Shown here piece after piece: positions 55,606 through 63,916 of a stretch of 64,000 nucleotides of DNA. Each line of letters opens with the position of its first letter. Positions within the stretch are counted from its first letter, which is position 1. The DNA is from Raineyella sp. W15-4 (GTDB lineage: Bacteria > Actinomycetota > Actinomycetes > Propionibacteriales > Propionibacteriaceae): positions 434,001 through 498,000 of the forward strand of contig NZ_CP137079.1 in NCBI RefSeq assembly GCF_033170155.1. Direction: 5' to 3'. The notes under the pieces are model-generated. The model ran no database searches. It was given only the letters and a program-made list of their open reading frames with translations, and was not told the origin of the DNA. The position numbers and the translations under genes were made by a program.

Positions 55606-56211
55606 GTGGCAGCCATCTATGACGGCCCGATCCAGGACCTGATCACCGAGCTCGGTCAGCTGCCCGGGATCGGGCCGAAATCCGCCCAGCGCATCGCGTT
55701 CCACGTCATGTCCGCCGAGAAGGAGGACGTGATGCGGTTGGTTGACGCCCTCGTACAGGTCAAGGAGCGGATCAACTTCTGCACCACCTGCTTCAACGTG
55801 TCCGAGGGCGACACCTGTTCGATCTGCCGTGACCCGCGGCGCGACCCGGCGCTGATCTGCGTGGTGGAGGACGCGAAGGACGTGGTGGCGATCGAGCGCA
55901 CCCGGGAGTTCCGCGGCCGCTACCACGTGCTCGGTGGCTGCATCAGTCCGGTCAACGGCGTCGGCCCCGACCAGCTGCACATCCGCGAGCTGGTCGGCCG
56001 GCTCGCCGACGGTGCGGTGCAGGAGGTGATCATCGCCACCAACCCGACCATCGAGGGGGAGGCGACGGCGACCTACCTGAGCCGGCTGCTGCTGCCGACC
56101 GGACTCACCGTGTCGCGGCTGGCCAGTGGGCTGCCGGTCGGCGGTGACCTGGAGTACGCCGACGAGGTGACCCTCGGCCGGGCCTTCGAGGGGCGTCGTG
56201 CCCTCGCCTGA
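55606..56211 (+). CDS. recR: Recombination mediator RecR
   Basis: 201 residues, usual length. Helix-hairpin-helix [17 protein letters not shown], zinc finger [16 protein letters not shown], Toprim [16 protein letters not shown] and the Walker-like [19 protein letters not shown]. Works with RecF/RecO to load RecA. The GTG start follows the ybaB stop without a gap. Confidence 0.96.
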   Translation: MAAIYDGPIQDLITELGQLPGIGPKSAQRIAFHVMSAEKEDVMRLVDALVQVKERINFCTTCFNVSEGDTCSICRDPRRDPALICVVEDAKDVVAIERTREFRGRYHVLGGCISPVNGVGPDQLHIRELVGRLADGAVQEVIIATNPTIEGEATATYLSRLLLPTGLTVSRLASGLPVGGDLEYADEVTLGRAFEGRRALA

Positions 56212-57073
56212 CGCCATGTTCCCGGGCGACGCCGTCCCTGCGCGGGACGTACGGCTGGTGGCGACCGACCTGGACAACACCCTGTTGCGCTCCGATCGGA
56301 CCGTCAGCCCACGGGCCGACGCCGCACTGCGGGCGGCCGCGGCGGCCGGGGTCGTGGTCGTGCCGGTGACCGCACGGCAACGGGTCGGGGTCGTCGCCGT
56401 GGCACCCCAGTTCCTCGACCTCGCCGATCTGTTCGGCGGGTGGGCGGTGTGCTCGAACGGTGCCCTGGGTCTCGACCTGGTCACCGGGCAACGGCTGTTC
56501 GAGGCGACGATGAGCATCCGCGCGCAGCGCGACCTCGTCGTCCGGCTCACCGAGGTGGTGCCCGACGTACGCTTCTGCGCGGTCCGTGACGGCGGGGACG
56601 GCTTCCTGGTCGAGGCCGGCTATGCCGAGTTGTGCGTGTGGTCCGACCACAGCCGTGACCCGCGGCAGATGCAGGTCGTGGATCGTACGACTCTGACCGG
56701 CACCCCGAACATCAAGCTGGTCGCCCGCCACCCGGTGCTGACCGCCCGGGAGCTGCTCGCGGCGTTCCGCGCCCTCGAGTTGCCCGGGCTGCGCGCCACG
56801 TCCTCGGGCGCGCCGCTCCTGGAGGTGTCGGCGGCCGGCGTCGGCAAGGCGTACGGGCTCGCGCGGCTCACCGACCATCTCGGTATCGGTGCCGCCCAGG
56901 TCGTGGCGCTCGGTGACGGACTGAACGACCTGGACATGCTCACCTGGGCGGGCCTGGGGGTCGCGGTGGCCAACGCCGAGCCCGAACTACTGGCCGTGGC
57001 CGATCGGGTCGCACCGGGATGTGACGAGGACGGCTTCGCCCAGGTCCTCGAGACCCTGCTGGCCGGGAGGTAG
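56198..57073 (+). CDS. Cof-type HAD-IIB phosphatase
   Basis: 291 residues. HAD motifs: [16 protein letters not shown] (nucleophile Asp), CSNGALGLD region, NIKLVARHP, Lys in [11 protein letters not shown] and [12 protein letters not shown] (motif IV acid pair). Probably a sugar-phosphate or FMN-type phosphatase. The GTG start at 56198 overlaps recR by 14 bases; ATG 56216 is the alternative, so it is likely translated in the recR operon. Confidence 0.9.
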   Translation: MPSPDAMFPGDAVPARDVRLVATDLDNTLLRSDRTVSPRADAALRAAAAAGVVVVPVTARQRVGVVAVAPQFLDLADLFGGWAVCSNGALGLDLVTGQRLFEATMSIRAQRDLVVRLTEVVPDVRFCAVRDGGDGFLVEAGYAELCVWSDHSRDPRQMQVVDRTTLTGTPNIKLVARHPVLTARELLAAFRALELPGLRATSSGAPLLEVSAAGVGKAYGLARLTDHLGIGAAQVVALGDGLNDLDMLTWAGLGVAVANAEPELLAVADRVAPGCDEDGFAQVLETLLAGR

Positions 57074-57097
57074 CGCGTCACGGCCGCTGCGCTTTCG

Positions 57098-57181
57098 GGC
57101 AGAAGCGGCGGCACCAGTCAGACGCCGCGCGTTGGCGGGCGGCGTCTGACTGCCGCGGCGGTGTCTGGCAGAAGCGGCGGC
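57098..57181. repeat. Inverted repeat flanked by direct repeats
   Basis: GGCAGAAGCGGCGGC occurs at 57098 and 57167. Between them is a perfect 14-base stem CAGTCAGACGCCGC / GCGGCGTCTGACTG (57115-57152), which may terminate the recR operon. Confidence 0.65.
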
Positions 57182-57245
57182 GGCTGCACCGAGAGGGGCG
57201 GGGGCGCCTTCCCGGACCGTCCGCTTGGCCCCCGCCGACCGTGGC

Positions 57246-57274
57246 TTGGGACCCCCCGACCGACCGCCTAGAAT
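57246..57274 (+). promoter_or_regulatory. Promoter of the ileS T-box leader
   Basis: TTGGGA (-35) and TAGAAT (57269-57274, -10) with a 17-base spacer; start expected near 57281. Confidence 0.65.
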
Positions 57275-57280
57275 GACCTG

Positions 57281-57519
57281 CGTCGCACGGCATGGATGGG
57301 GCCATCACCCCGGAGCTGCCGGAAGAACGGCCGTACGGTCCCGATCCGTCGGGACGCGTACGACTCACTAGAACCGGCCGCGGCAGGAAAGAAGTGGGTG
57401 GATCGCAGCCGGACAGTGTCCGGCGATCCACCAAGAAGGGTGGTACCGCGGGTCCCCTCGTCCCTTCTCCCAGTCCGGCGCCGGCTGGCTGGTCGGAAGA
57501 GCGAACGACGAGGACGGAC
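57281..57519 (+). promoter_or_regulatory. Translational T-box leader of ileS
   Basis: The T-box core AGGGTGGTACCGCGG is at 57437-57451. The short 5' stem (ACGGC with GCCGG around GGGGCCATCACCCC, 57288-57325) exposes ATC, an isoleucine codon, as the specifier. A GGTGGATCGC / GCGATCCACC hairpin (57394-57429) is stem III. After the T box, CCTCGTC can pair with GACGAGG just before the ATG, hiding the Shine-Dalgarno region. This fits the known actinobacterial ileS T-boxes, which have an ultrashort stem I and control translation: uncharged tRNA-Ile would free the start. Confidence 0.85.
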
Positions 57520-60500
57520 ATGACCCAGGAGATCCCGGACACGCGGCGGGTGGAGTGTGACCCGGCTGAGCAGGCGGCCCAGGCCACCGCCGCACAGGCG
57601 AACGCGGCGGCCGAGCAGGGGCACTTCGAGGGTGCCTACCACGCGGTCCCGGCACAGATCGACCTGCCCGCGACGGAACACCGGATCCTCGACTTCTGGG
57701 CCGCGAACGACGTGTTCGCCCGGTCCGAGGAGCGGACCCGCGGTGGCCGGCGGTGGACCTTCTTCGAGGGCCCGCCGACGGCCAACGGCATGCCCGGCAC
57801 CCACCACATCGAGGCGCGTGTCTTCAAGGACATCTTCCCGCGGTTCCGGACGATGCAGGGCTACTACGTCGAGCGCAAGGCCGGCTGGGACTGCCACGGC
57901 CTGCCGGTGGAGCTCGCTGTCGAGAAGGAACTCGGCATCAACGGCAAGCCGGAGATCGAGACGTACGGCATCGAGGCGTTCAACGCCAAGTGCCGCGAGT
58001 CGGTCAGCCGCCACGTCGACGCCTTCCGCGAACTCACCGACCGGATGGGCTACTGGGTCGACCTGGACCACGCCTACTGGACGATGAACTCCTCCTACGT
58101 CGAGTCGGTCTGGTGGTCGCTGAAGGAGGTCTACGACCGGGGCCTGCTCTCCCAGGACGAGCGGGTCGCGCCCTACTGCCCCAAGGACGGCACCACACTC
58201 TCCGACCACGAGGTCGCCCAGGGCTACGAGGACGTCGTCGACACCACCGCGTTCGTCCGGTTCCCGGTCACCTCCGGGCCGTACGCCGGCACCGCCGACC
58301 TGGTGATCTGGACCACGACACCGTGGACGCTGCTGGCCAACACCACCGTGGCGGTCGGCCCCGACATCACGTACGTGACCGCCACCGACGGGGACTCGAC
58401 GGTGATCGTCGCCGAGGACAACGTGGCGACCGCGCTCGGCGAGGGCTGGACCGTGCAGGACCGGTTCCCGGGCTCGACGATGGAGGGCTGGACCTACCAG
58501 CGGCCGTTCGAGGTCGTCGACCAGCCGGGGCACGCCTTCTTCGTGGTGCTCGAGGACTACGTCGCGACCGGTGAGGGCACCGGCCTGGTGCACCAGGCGA
58601 TGGCGTTCGGCGAGGACGACTTCCAGTCCAGCAAGCGGCACGGCATCGAGCTGGTCAACCCGATCGGTCCGAACGGGCACTTCTACGACGACCTCGACGT
58701 CGTCGGCGGGATGTTCTTCAAGGACGCCGACAAGGCCGTCCTCGCCGATCTGGAGAGGCGTGGCCTGCTCTTCGGCACCCTTGACCACGAGCACCCCTAC
58801 CCGCACTGCTGGCGCTGCCACACGCCGCTGATGTACTACGCGACGCCGTCCTGGTACATCCGGACCACCCAGGTCAAGGACGAGTTGCTGCGCGAGAACG
58901 AGGGCACCACCTGGTACCCGGAGACGATCAAGTGGGGCCGCTACGGTGACTGGCTGCGCAACAACGTCGACTGGGCGTTGTCGCGGACCCGCTACTGGGG
59001 CACCCCGCTGCCGATCTGGATCAACGACGAGACCGGCGACCGGGTGTGCATCGGGTCGCTGGCCGAGCTCGGCGAGCTGGCCGGGCGTGACCTGGCCGAC
59101 CTCGACCCGCACCGGCCCTACATCGACGAGGTGACCTTCACCAAGCCGGGCGTGCCGGGGACCTACCGGCGGGTGCCGGAGGTGATCGACGCCTGGTACG
59201 ACTCGGGCTCGATGCCGTTCGCGCAGTGGGGCTACCCGTACGTCGACGGATCGCAGGACGCGTTCGCGCACGCCTACCCGGCCGACTTCATCTGCGAGGC
59301 GACCGACCAGACCCGCGGCTGGTTCTACTCGCTGATGGCCGTCGGCACGGTGGTTTTCGACCGGTCGTCGTACCGCAACGTGCTCTGCCTGGGCCACATC
59401 CTCGCCGAGGACGGCAAGAAGATGTCCAAGCACCTGGGCAACATCCTCGAGCCGATCCCGCTGATGGATCGCCACGGCGCCGACGCGGTGCGCTGGTTCA
59501 TGGCCGCTTCCGGCTCGCCGTGGGCGGCCCGCCGGGTGGGGGACACGGCGATCCAGGAGATCGTTCGCAAGGTGCTATTGACGTACTGGAACTCGGCCTC
59601 GTTCCTCGCCCTGTACGCGAAGGCGAACGACTGGAGCCCGGAACACACTGATGGCACCCCGGTCGAGCTGCCGCTGGCCGAGCGCCCGGTGCTGGACCGG
59701 TGGCTGGTGTCGGAGACCAACGCGCTGGTGCGCGACGTGACCGCAGCGCTGGAGGCGTTCGACTCCCAGCGCGCCGGCCAGTTGCTCGCCGAGTTCGTCG
59801 ACAACCTGTCCAACTGGTACGTCCGCCGCTCGCGGCGCCGGTTCTGGCGCGGTGACGACTCGGCGCTGCTGACCCTGCACGACACGATGGAGGTGCTGAC
59901 CCGGCTGATGGCGCCGATGGTGCCGTTCCTCACCGAGCACGTCTGGCAACAGCTGGTCGTGCCGGTGGACCGCGACGCCGCCCCGTCGGTGCACCTGACC
60001 ACCTGGCCGGTGGCCGACGCTGCGCTGATCGACGAGACGCTGGACGAGGCGATGGGCCTGGCCCGGCGGGTGGTCGAGCTCGGTCGTGGGGCCCGGGCCG
60101 AGGCCAAGGTGAAGATCCGTCAGCCGCTGTCCCGGCTGCTGATCGCCGGTGACTCGTACGCCCGGCTCGACGAGGCACTGCGGGCCGAGATCGCCGACGA
60201 GCTCAACGTGGCCGACATCGCGTCGTTCGCCTCGGCCGGTGACCTGGTCGACTACTCGGCGAAGGGCAACTTCCGCACCCTCGGCAAGCGCTTCGGCAAG
60301 CAGACCCCGCAGGTCGCCGCCGCGATCGCGGCCGCCGACCCGGCCACCCTGCACGACGCGCTGGCCCGCGACGGCAGGGCGACCGTCGACGTCGACGGTG
60401 GCATCCAGGTCGGCCCGGACGAGGTGCTGATCACCGAACGGCCCCGCGCGGGCTGGTCGGTGCTGAACGAGCAGGGTGAGACGGTGGCGCTGGATCTGGA

Positions 60501-60810
60501 ACTGACCCCGGAGCTGGTCAAGGCCGGAGTGGCCCGCGACGTGATCCGCGAGGTGCAGGAGGCGCGCAAGACCTCCGGCTTCGAGGTCTCCGACCGGATC
60601 ACCCTGGTCTGGTCGGTCGACGGGGACGCGGCCGGTGCGGCGCCCACGGCTGGCTCTGCCGGTGCGAAGACCGGGGCGGCGGTGCGGGAGCATGCCGCAC
60701 TGATCGCCGACGAGGTGCTGGCCGTTGAGATGTCCGAGGGCGCGGTGCCGGCCGGCGGCTTCTCGATCGAGGAGCTGGGACTGCGGTTCACGGTGGCCCG
60801 GCGGGGCTGA
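57520..60810 (+). CDS. ileS: Isoleucyl-tRNA synthetase, type 2, with swapped GXHH motif
   Basis: 1096 residues. PPTANGMPGTHHIEAR carries the class I HIGH position; residues 93-96 read G-T-H-H instead of H-x-G-H. The KMSKS loop is DGKKMSKHLGN (about residue 633). The editing domain (ADLVIWTTTPWTLLANTTVA, HAFFVVLEDYV) and the C-terminal anticodon region (about 750-1096, with ADELNVADIASF) have eukaryote-like IleRS2 character. Known IleRS2 enzymes resist mupirocin, and the swapped GXHH form is linked to very high resistance. ATG 57520 follows the T-box leader. Confidence 0.95.
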   Translation: MTQEIPDTRRVECDPAEQAAQATAAQANAAAEQGHFEGAYHAVPAQIDLPATEHRILDFWAANDVFARSEERTRGGRRWTFFEGPPTANGMPGTHHIEARVFKDIFPRFRTMQGYYVERKAGWDCHGLPVELAVEKELGINGKPEIETYGIEAFNAKCRESVSRHVDAFRELTDRMGYWVDLDHAYWTMNSSYVESVWWSLKEVYDRGLLSQDERVAPYCPKDGTTLSDHEVAQGYEDVVDTTAFVRFPVTSGPYAGTADLVIWTTTPWTLLANTTVAVGPDITYVTATDGDSTVIVAEDNVATALGEGWTVQDRFPGSTMEGWTYQRPFEVVDQPGHAFFVVLEDYVATGEGTGLVHQAMAFGEDDFQSSKRHGIELVNPIGPNGHFYDDLDVVGGMFFKDADKAVLADLERRGLLFGTLDHEHPYPHCWRCHTPLMYYATPSWYIRTTQVKDELLRENEGTTWYPETIKWGRYGDWLRNNVDWALSRTRYWGTPLPIWINDETGDRVCIGSLAELGELAGRDLADLDPHRPYIDEVTFTKPGVPGTYRRVPEVIDAWYDSGSMPFAQWGYPYVDGSQDAFAHAYPADFICEATDQTRGWFYSLMAVGTVVFDRSSYRNVLCLGHILAEDGKKMSKHLGNILEPIPLMDRHGADAVRWFMAASGSPWAARRVGDTAIQEIVRKVLLTYWNSASFLALYAKANDWSPEHTDGTPVELPLAERPVLDRWLVSETNALVRDVTAALEAFDSQRAGQLLAEFVDNLSNWYVRRSRRRFWRGDDSALLTLHDTMEVLTRLMAPMVPFLTEHVWQQLVVPVDRDAAPSVHLTTWPVADAALIDETLDEAMGLARRVVELGRGARAEAKVKIRQPLSRLLIAGDSYARLDEALRAEIADELNVADIASFASAGDLVDYSAKGNFRTLGKRFGKQTPQVAAAIAAADPATLHDALARDGRATVDVDGGIQVGPDEVLITERPRAGWSVLNEQGETVALDLELTPELVKAGVARDVIREVQEARKTSGFEVSDRITLVWSVDGDAAGAAPTAGSAGAKTGAAVREHAALIADEVLAVEMSEGAVPAGGFSIEELGLRFTVARRG

Positions 60811-60957
60811 GGGCTGCTCGGCTGACGGGTCTGTGGGCCGGAAGAGATTCGGCAGACGTACGGTCGGCGGTGGTCTTCGGGCCTGCCGCCGGCCGCACGT
60901 CGTCTCCAGGCCGGCCGGTCGGGCGTCACTCCCCGGGACGTTCCCGCCGGCGATGCG

Positions 60958-61542
60958 TCACCCTCGGCCGGTGCCGTTGCCCCCGCCGTTGCCCGGGCGA
61001 TCCGGACCGGAGCCGGGCGGCAGTTGCCGAGGGCCGGAGCCGGGCGGCAGCTCGCCGTGGCGCTGCCGGTGCGCCCCCAGTGCCCGGTTGCTCAGGATCG
61101 TCAGGATGATGGCTGCGAAGATCAGGATCGGCGCTGGGATGTGGGTGAAGATGATCAGGCCGATCGCGACGGGCCAGATGATCGGCCGGATCGTACGCAG
61201 CGCGTTCGCCCAGCCGGGCTCCAGTTGCGAGGCCGAGGGCTGTTGGGGCACAGCCGGGCGATAGTCGCTTCCCGGGGTGACATAGGGGATGGAGGACGGT
61301 GTCGCCGAGGACCCCTGCGCCCAAGGGGCCGTCGCGTTCAGCGTCGGCAGGTCGGTGAACAGTGGAGTCAGGTCCGCCAACGTACGGGCCTGGAGAGCAG
61401 CGTCCATGCGCTGGTTGAACTCCGCGTCGTCGAGCCGTCCGGCCACGAAGTGCTCGGATAGCTCGTCCACCGCCGCCTGGCGCTCGGCGTCGCCGATGCG
61501 GGGGAGGGGACGCTCGTCGGCGGAGCCCGGGTCGCTCGTCAT
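60958..61542 (-). CDS. DUF1707 SHOCT-like membrane protein
   Basis: 194 residues. N-terminal DUF1707 domain (RIGDAERQAAVDELSEHFVAGRLDDAEFNQRM, about 18-48, shortened here), a Pro/Ser linker, two adjacent membrane helices (TIRPIIWPVAIGLIIFTHI, ILIFAAIILTILSN) and a Gly/Pro/Arg-rich basic tail with ELPPGSGP repeats. Function unknown; common in actinobacteria. ATG 61542 is chosen because CATAAT lies seven bases upstream (leaderless); ATG 61551 is the alternative. Confidence 0.85.
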   Translation of the reverse strand: MTSDPGSADERPLPRIGDAERQAAVDELSEHFVAGRLDDAEFNQRMDAALQARTLADLTPLFTDLPTLNATAPWAQGSSATPSSIPYVTPGSDYRPAVPQQPSASQLEPGWANALRTIRPIIWPVAIGLIIFTHIPAPILIFAAIILTILSNRALGAHRQRHGELPPGSGPRQLPPGSGPDRPGNGGGNGTGRG

Positions 61543-61632
61543 GGTGGCCATTATGCCCAGCGCGCCGGCCTCGCCCGGACGGCCGGGGCGGCGGGCACTC
61601 TTCGCTGCTGCGTGGTGGCCTGTGTCGCTGGA

Positions 61633-61648
61633 CGTTCCCGCGGGAACG
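61633..61648. promoter_or_regulatory. GC-rich palindrome, copy 1
   Basis: CGTTCCCGCGGGAACG, perfect 16-base inverted repeat, 91 bases before the DUF1707 start. Confidence 0.6.
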
Positions 61649-61700
61649 CCAGGGCGGAAGCGCCGGTGACCACCATCGTCCCGTAGGCCGTCGCAGGCAT

Positions 61701-61722
61701 GGGCGTTCCCGCGGGAACGCCC
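61701..61722. promoter_or_regulatory. GC-rich palindrome, copy 2 (extended)
   Basis: The same 16-base core, extended to a perfect 22-base inverted repeat by GGG...CCC flanks. Its core starts 71 bases after that of copy 1. A half-copy (GGACGTTCCCGC) is at 60936-60947. Confidence 0.6.
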
Positions 61723-61791
61723 GATGGCCGTGCCGGTGTCTGTTGGGCGACCGTGTGTGGGGCGTCTGTGTGCCGGGGTGATCACTGCAGC

Positions 61792-61830
61792 TGTGGATGG
61801 GCGGGCCTGGGGCAGCCTCCTTGTGGATAA
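61792..61830. promoter_or_regulatory. Two DnaA-box-like sites
   Basis: TGTGGATAA at 61822-61830 is a perfect DnaA box (TTATCCACA on the other strand). TGTGGATGG at 61792-61800 is a two-mismatch copy 30 bases away. No dnaA, dnaN or origin-like AT-rich stretch is near, so this is not the origin; DnaA binding here could be regulatory or chance. With the palindromes this fills the gene-free 61543-61901 stretch. Confidence 0.35.
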
Positions 61831-61901
61831 GTCGGGCCGGGCGCGTCTCGTGAACCGCGCATAGGCCAAGCTTGGCCGAAGCGAGGCGAAGGGGATGAGA
61901 A

Positions 61902-62486
61902 GTGCCGCACAGAAGACGTATCTGCACGATCACATCAGCGTGGACGATGATCGGTGTCGCCGGGCTCCTGGCCGGTTGTGGCGACGATCCCCGGAGCGCT
62001 CCCACGCCCACACCGACCTACTCCTGCACCCCGGACCCGGCGGGCGCACCGTGCACGGCGGAGTTGGCCGCTGCACAGGCCGAGGAGGCCAAGGCGTACG
62101 AAGAGGCGATCTTTGCCTACCAACAGTTTACCAAGGAGCGAAATCGCCTGCTACATGCTGGCGGCACCGCAACTGCCACAGCAGAGCTGGAGAGATTCGG
62201 AACAGGCCTCTATCTTGAGGCGATGGTTGGTGACTTGAGGACCGTTTATGGAAAAGGGTGGAGTACAACAGGTGATGTTGTTGTAAGGGACTTCGGTCGC
62301 CATCATTTCGAACCGAATCGGTTGGAGTTCTTCCTTTGTGAGGATGCCACTGCTGTGAGGCTGATCGGTTCTGAAGGAGAGCAACTGACACTCGGCCGCA
62401 AGGGACGCCTGCGTGTGACCGCCACCGGTGAAGCTGGGGAGCGGCGCATCGCGGATACAACCGTAGTGGAGGACTGGGAATGTTGA
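61902..62486 (+). CDS. Predicted lipoprotein of unknown function
   Basis: 194 residues. Basic start (MPHRRRICTITSAW), hydrophobic core and lipobox GLLAGC (Cys about 26), then a Pro/Thr linker (PTPTPTYSCTPDP), an Ala/Glu-rich helix (AELAAAQAEEAKAYEEAIFA) and a compact domain ending EDWEC. Probably bound to the outer membrane leaflet. From about 62120 the codons are clearly lower in G+C than neighbours. The stop overlaps the next start (TGATG), so lipoprotein and PKD protein are co-translated. Confidence 0.75.
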   Translation: MPHRRRICTITSAWTMIGVAGLLAGCGDDPRSAPTPTPTYSCTPDPAGAPCTAELAAAQAEEAKAYEEAIFAYQQFTKERNRLLHAGGTATATAELERFGTGLYLEAMVGDLRTVYGKGWSTTGDVVVRDFGRHHFEPNRLEFFLCEDATAVRLIGSEGEQLTLGRKGRLRVTATGEAGERRIADTTVVEDWEC

Positions 62487-63367
62487 TGAGACGAGCGACT
62501 CGCTCGGTGGTGGCAGGAGTCGGAGTCGTTCTTTTCTCCGTGACACCAGCGGCCGCCGAGGATCGGCCAGATTTCTTGGATACCAGGGTGGTGGCAGCCA
62601 AGGATTCAGCTACAGGATCTATTCGGTCTCAGGGAAAGCTGGCGGGTAGCCAGTCTGCGAAATGGGTGGGTCAAGGGACTGTATCAACCGTCAACAAGAC
62701 GAATGGGAAGTCAGGATTCGCTGACCGGTGGGGGATCGGTGTTGATCCGGCGTCGATCCCTGGCGCCCAGCTACGTCAGCTTCTGCTGGAGCGCCAGCGG
62801 GCCTTCTATGGATTGAGTGACCCGTCGAACTACCTGTGGAACAACTTGGTTCCACTGAAAGGTACAAATCAGCCGGGCGGAGCCGCGCTGCCGCCAGTCG
62901 ATCCCGCCGTTCTCGCCCGTGAAGCGGCGGCCACCCTCCGACTCCCGACCCAGACCGTGCGGATCGGTCCCGAGCCGTCGCTTAACCAGTGGAATATGAT
63001 GGCGGTCGGGTATCCCATATGGTTGTGGCGTGAAGGGGCGAGCACCACCAGCGAGACTGTGTCGCTTGCCGGAGTCACCCTGGACATGACCGCGCGCCAC
63101 CAGTCGACGACCTTCGACATGGGCGACGGCACGAAGGAGACCTGCACGGCCTCAACGCCCTGGGTTGCCGGTGCCCGGCCGCCCGGGACCCCCTCGCCGA
63201 ACTGCGGTCACGTCTACTCCAAACCGGGCAACTACACGATCACCGCCACCCACCACTGGCAGCTCTCCTGGACAGCGCTGGGGCAGTCGGGTGCCCTGCC
63301 GATGTCCAACACGTCGTCGGCCGACCTGGTCGTCGGCGAGCTGGCCTCGGTCGTGGTCGAGCGCTGA
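62480..63367 (+). CDS. Secreted protein with PKD-like domain
   Basis: 295 residues. Signal peptide (RRATRSVVAGVGVVLFSVTPAAA-E, cleavage about 26). The middle part has VLAREAAATLRLPTQTVRIG and WNMMAVGYPIWLWREG, familiar from paired secreted proteins of actinobacteria. The C-terminal half is PKD-like: TTFDMGDGTKETC and CGHVYSKPGNYTITATHHW. Ends VVVER without an anchor. ATG 62480 has GGAGG seven bases upstream; ATG 62486 is the coupled alternative. Perhaps a wall- or matrix-associated complex with the lipoprotein. Confidence 0.8.
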   Translation: MLMRRATRSVVAGVGVVLFSVTPAAAEDRPDFLDTRVVAAKDSATGSIRSQGKLAGSQSAKWVGQGTVSTVNKTNGKSGFADRWGIGVDPASIPGAQLRQLLLERQRAFYGLSDPSNYLWNNLVPLKGTNQPGGAALPPVDPAVLAREAAATLRLPTQTVRIGPEPSLNQWNMMAVGYPIWLWREGASTTSETVSLAGVTLDMTARHQSTTFDMGDGTKETCTASTPWVAGARPPGTPSPNCGHVYSKPGNYTITATHHWQLSWTALGQSGALPMSNTSSADLVVGELASVVVER

Positions 63368-63571
63368 TCCGGCCCTGGAGTCGTCGCGTACGATCGGGGA
63401 ATCGCTGGGGTGCATGGCCTGCGCGGCCAGGGGCCTGGTCCGCGGCATGCTGACCTCGCGGCTCGGCTGCCCCTATCTCGCCGGCTCTTGGTCCCGGACC
63501 CACCGGTCTCGGACCCACCGGTCCCGACCATCCGGTCGACACCGCACGAGGATCCCGAGAGGACGAGGAGC

Positions 63572-63916
63572 ATGTCCGACTTTCACGTCCGCTTCAACCC
63601 GGACCGATCCCGCTGGGAGGCCCTGCTGGACGGGGACGAGATCGGGTTCCTCGACTACCAGGTCAACTGCGGGATCGTCGAGATGTCCCGCACCGTCGTC
63701 GACCCCGCCGGGACCGGGCAACCGACCGAGGCCGTGCTGACCGGGCTGATCCGTGCCGGTCTGGAGCAGGCGCGCGAGGACGGGCTGACCGTGCGGACCA
63801 GCAGCTCTGAGGTGGAGGAGTTCCTCGCGGAGCACGGCGATATCGCGGAGGATCCCGACGACCACCGGGAGAGCGAGGACGACGAGCATCGCGAGGATGG
63901 CAGCGACCTGGTCTGA
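63572..63916 (+). CDS. Short GNAT-like (COG2388-type) protein, probably without the usual Cys site
   Basis: 114 residues. FNPDRSRWEALLDGDEIGFL, EMSRTVVDPAGTGQPTEAVL and LIRAGLEQAREDGLTVRTSS follow the small YidJ-like acyltransferase pattern; the expected PxCPF motif with Cys before the last helix is replaced by TSSSEVEEFL. An acidic His-containing tail (HRESEDDEHREDG) follows. Possibly a catalytically inactive relative. GAGAGGA lies about eight bases before the ATG. Confidence 0.65.
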   Translation: MSDFHVRFNPDRSRWEALLDGDEIGFLDYQVNCGIVEMSRTVVDPAGTGQPTEAVLTGLIRAGLEQAREDGLTVRTSSSEVEEFLAEHGDIAEDPDDHRESEDDEHREDGSDLV

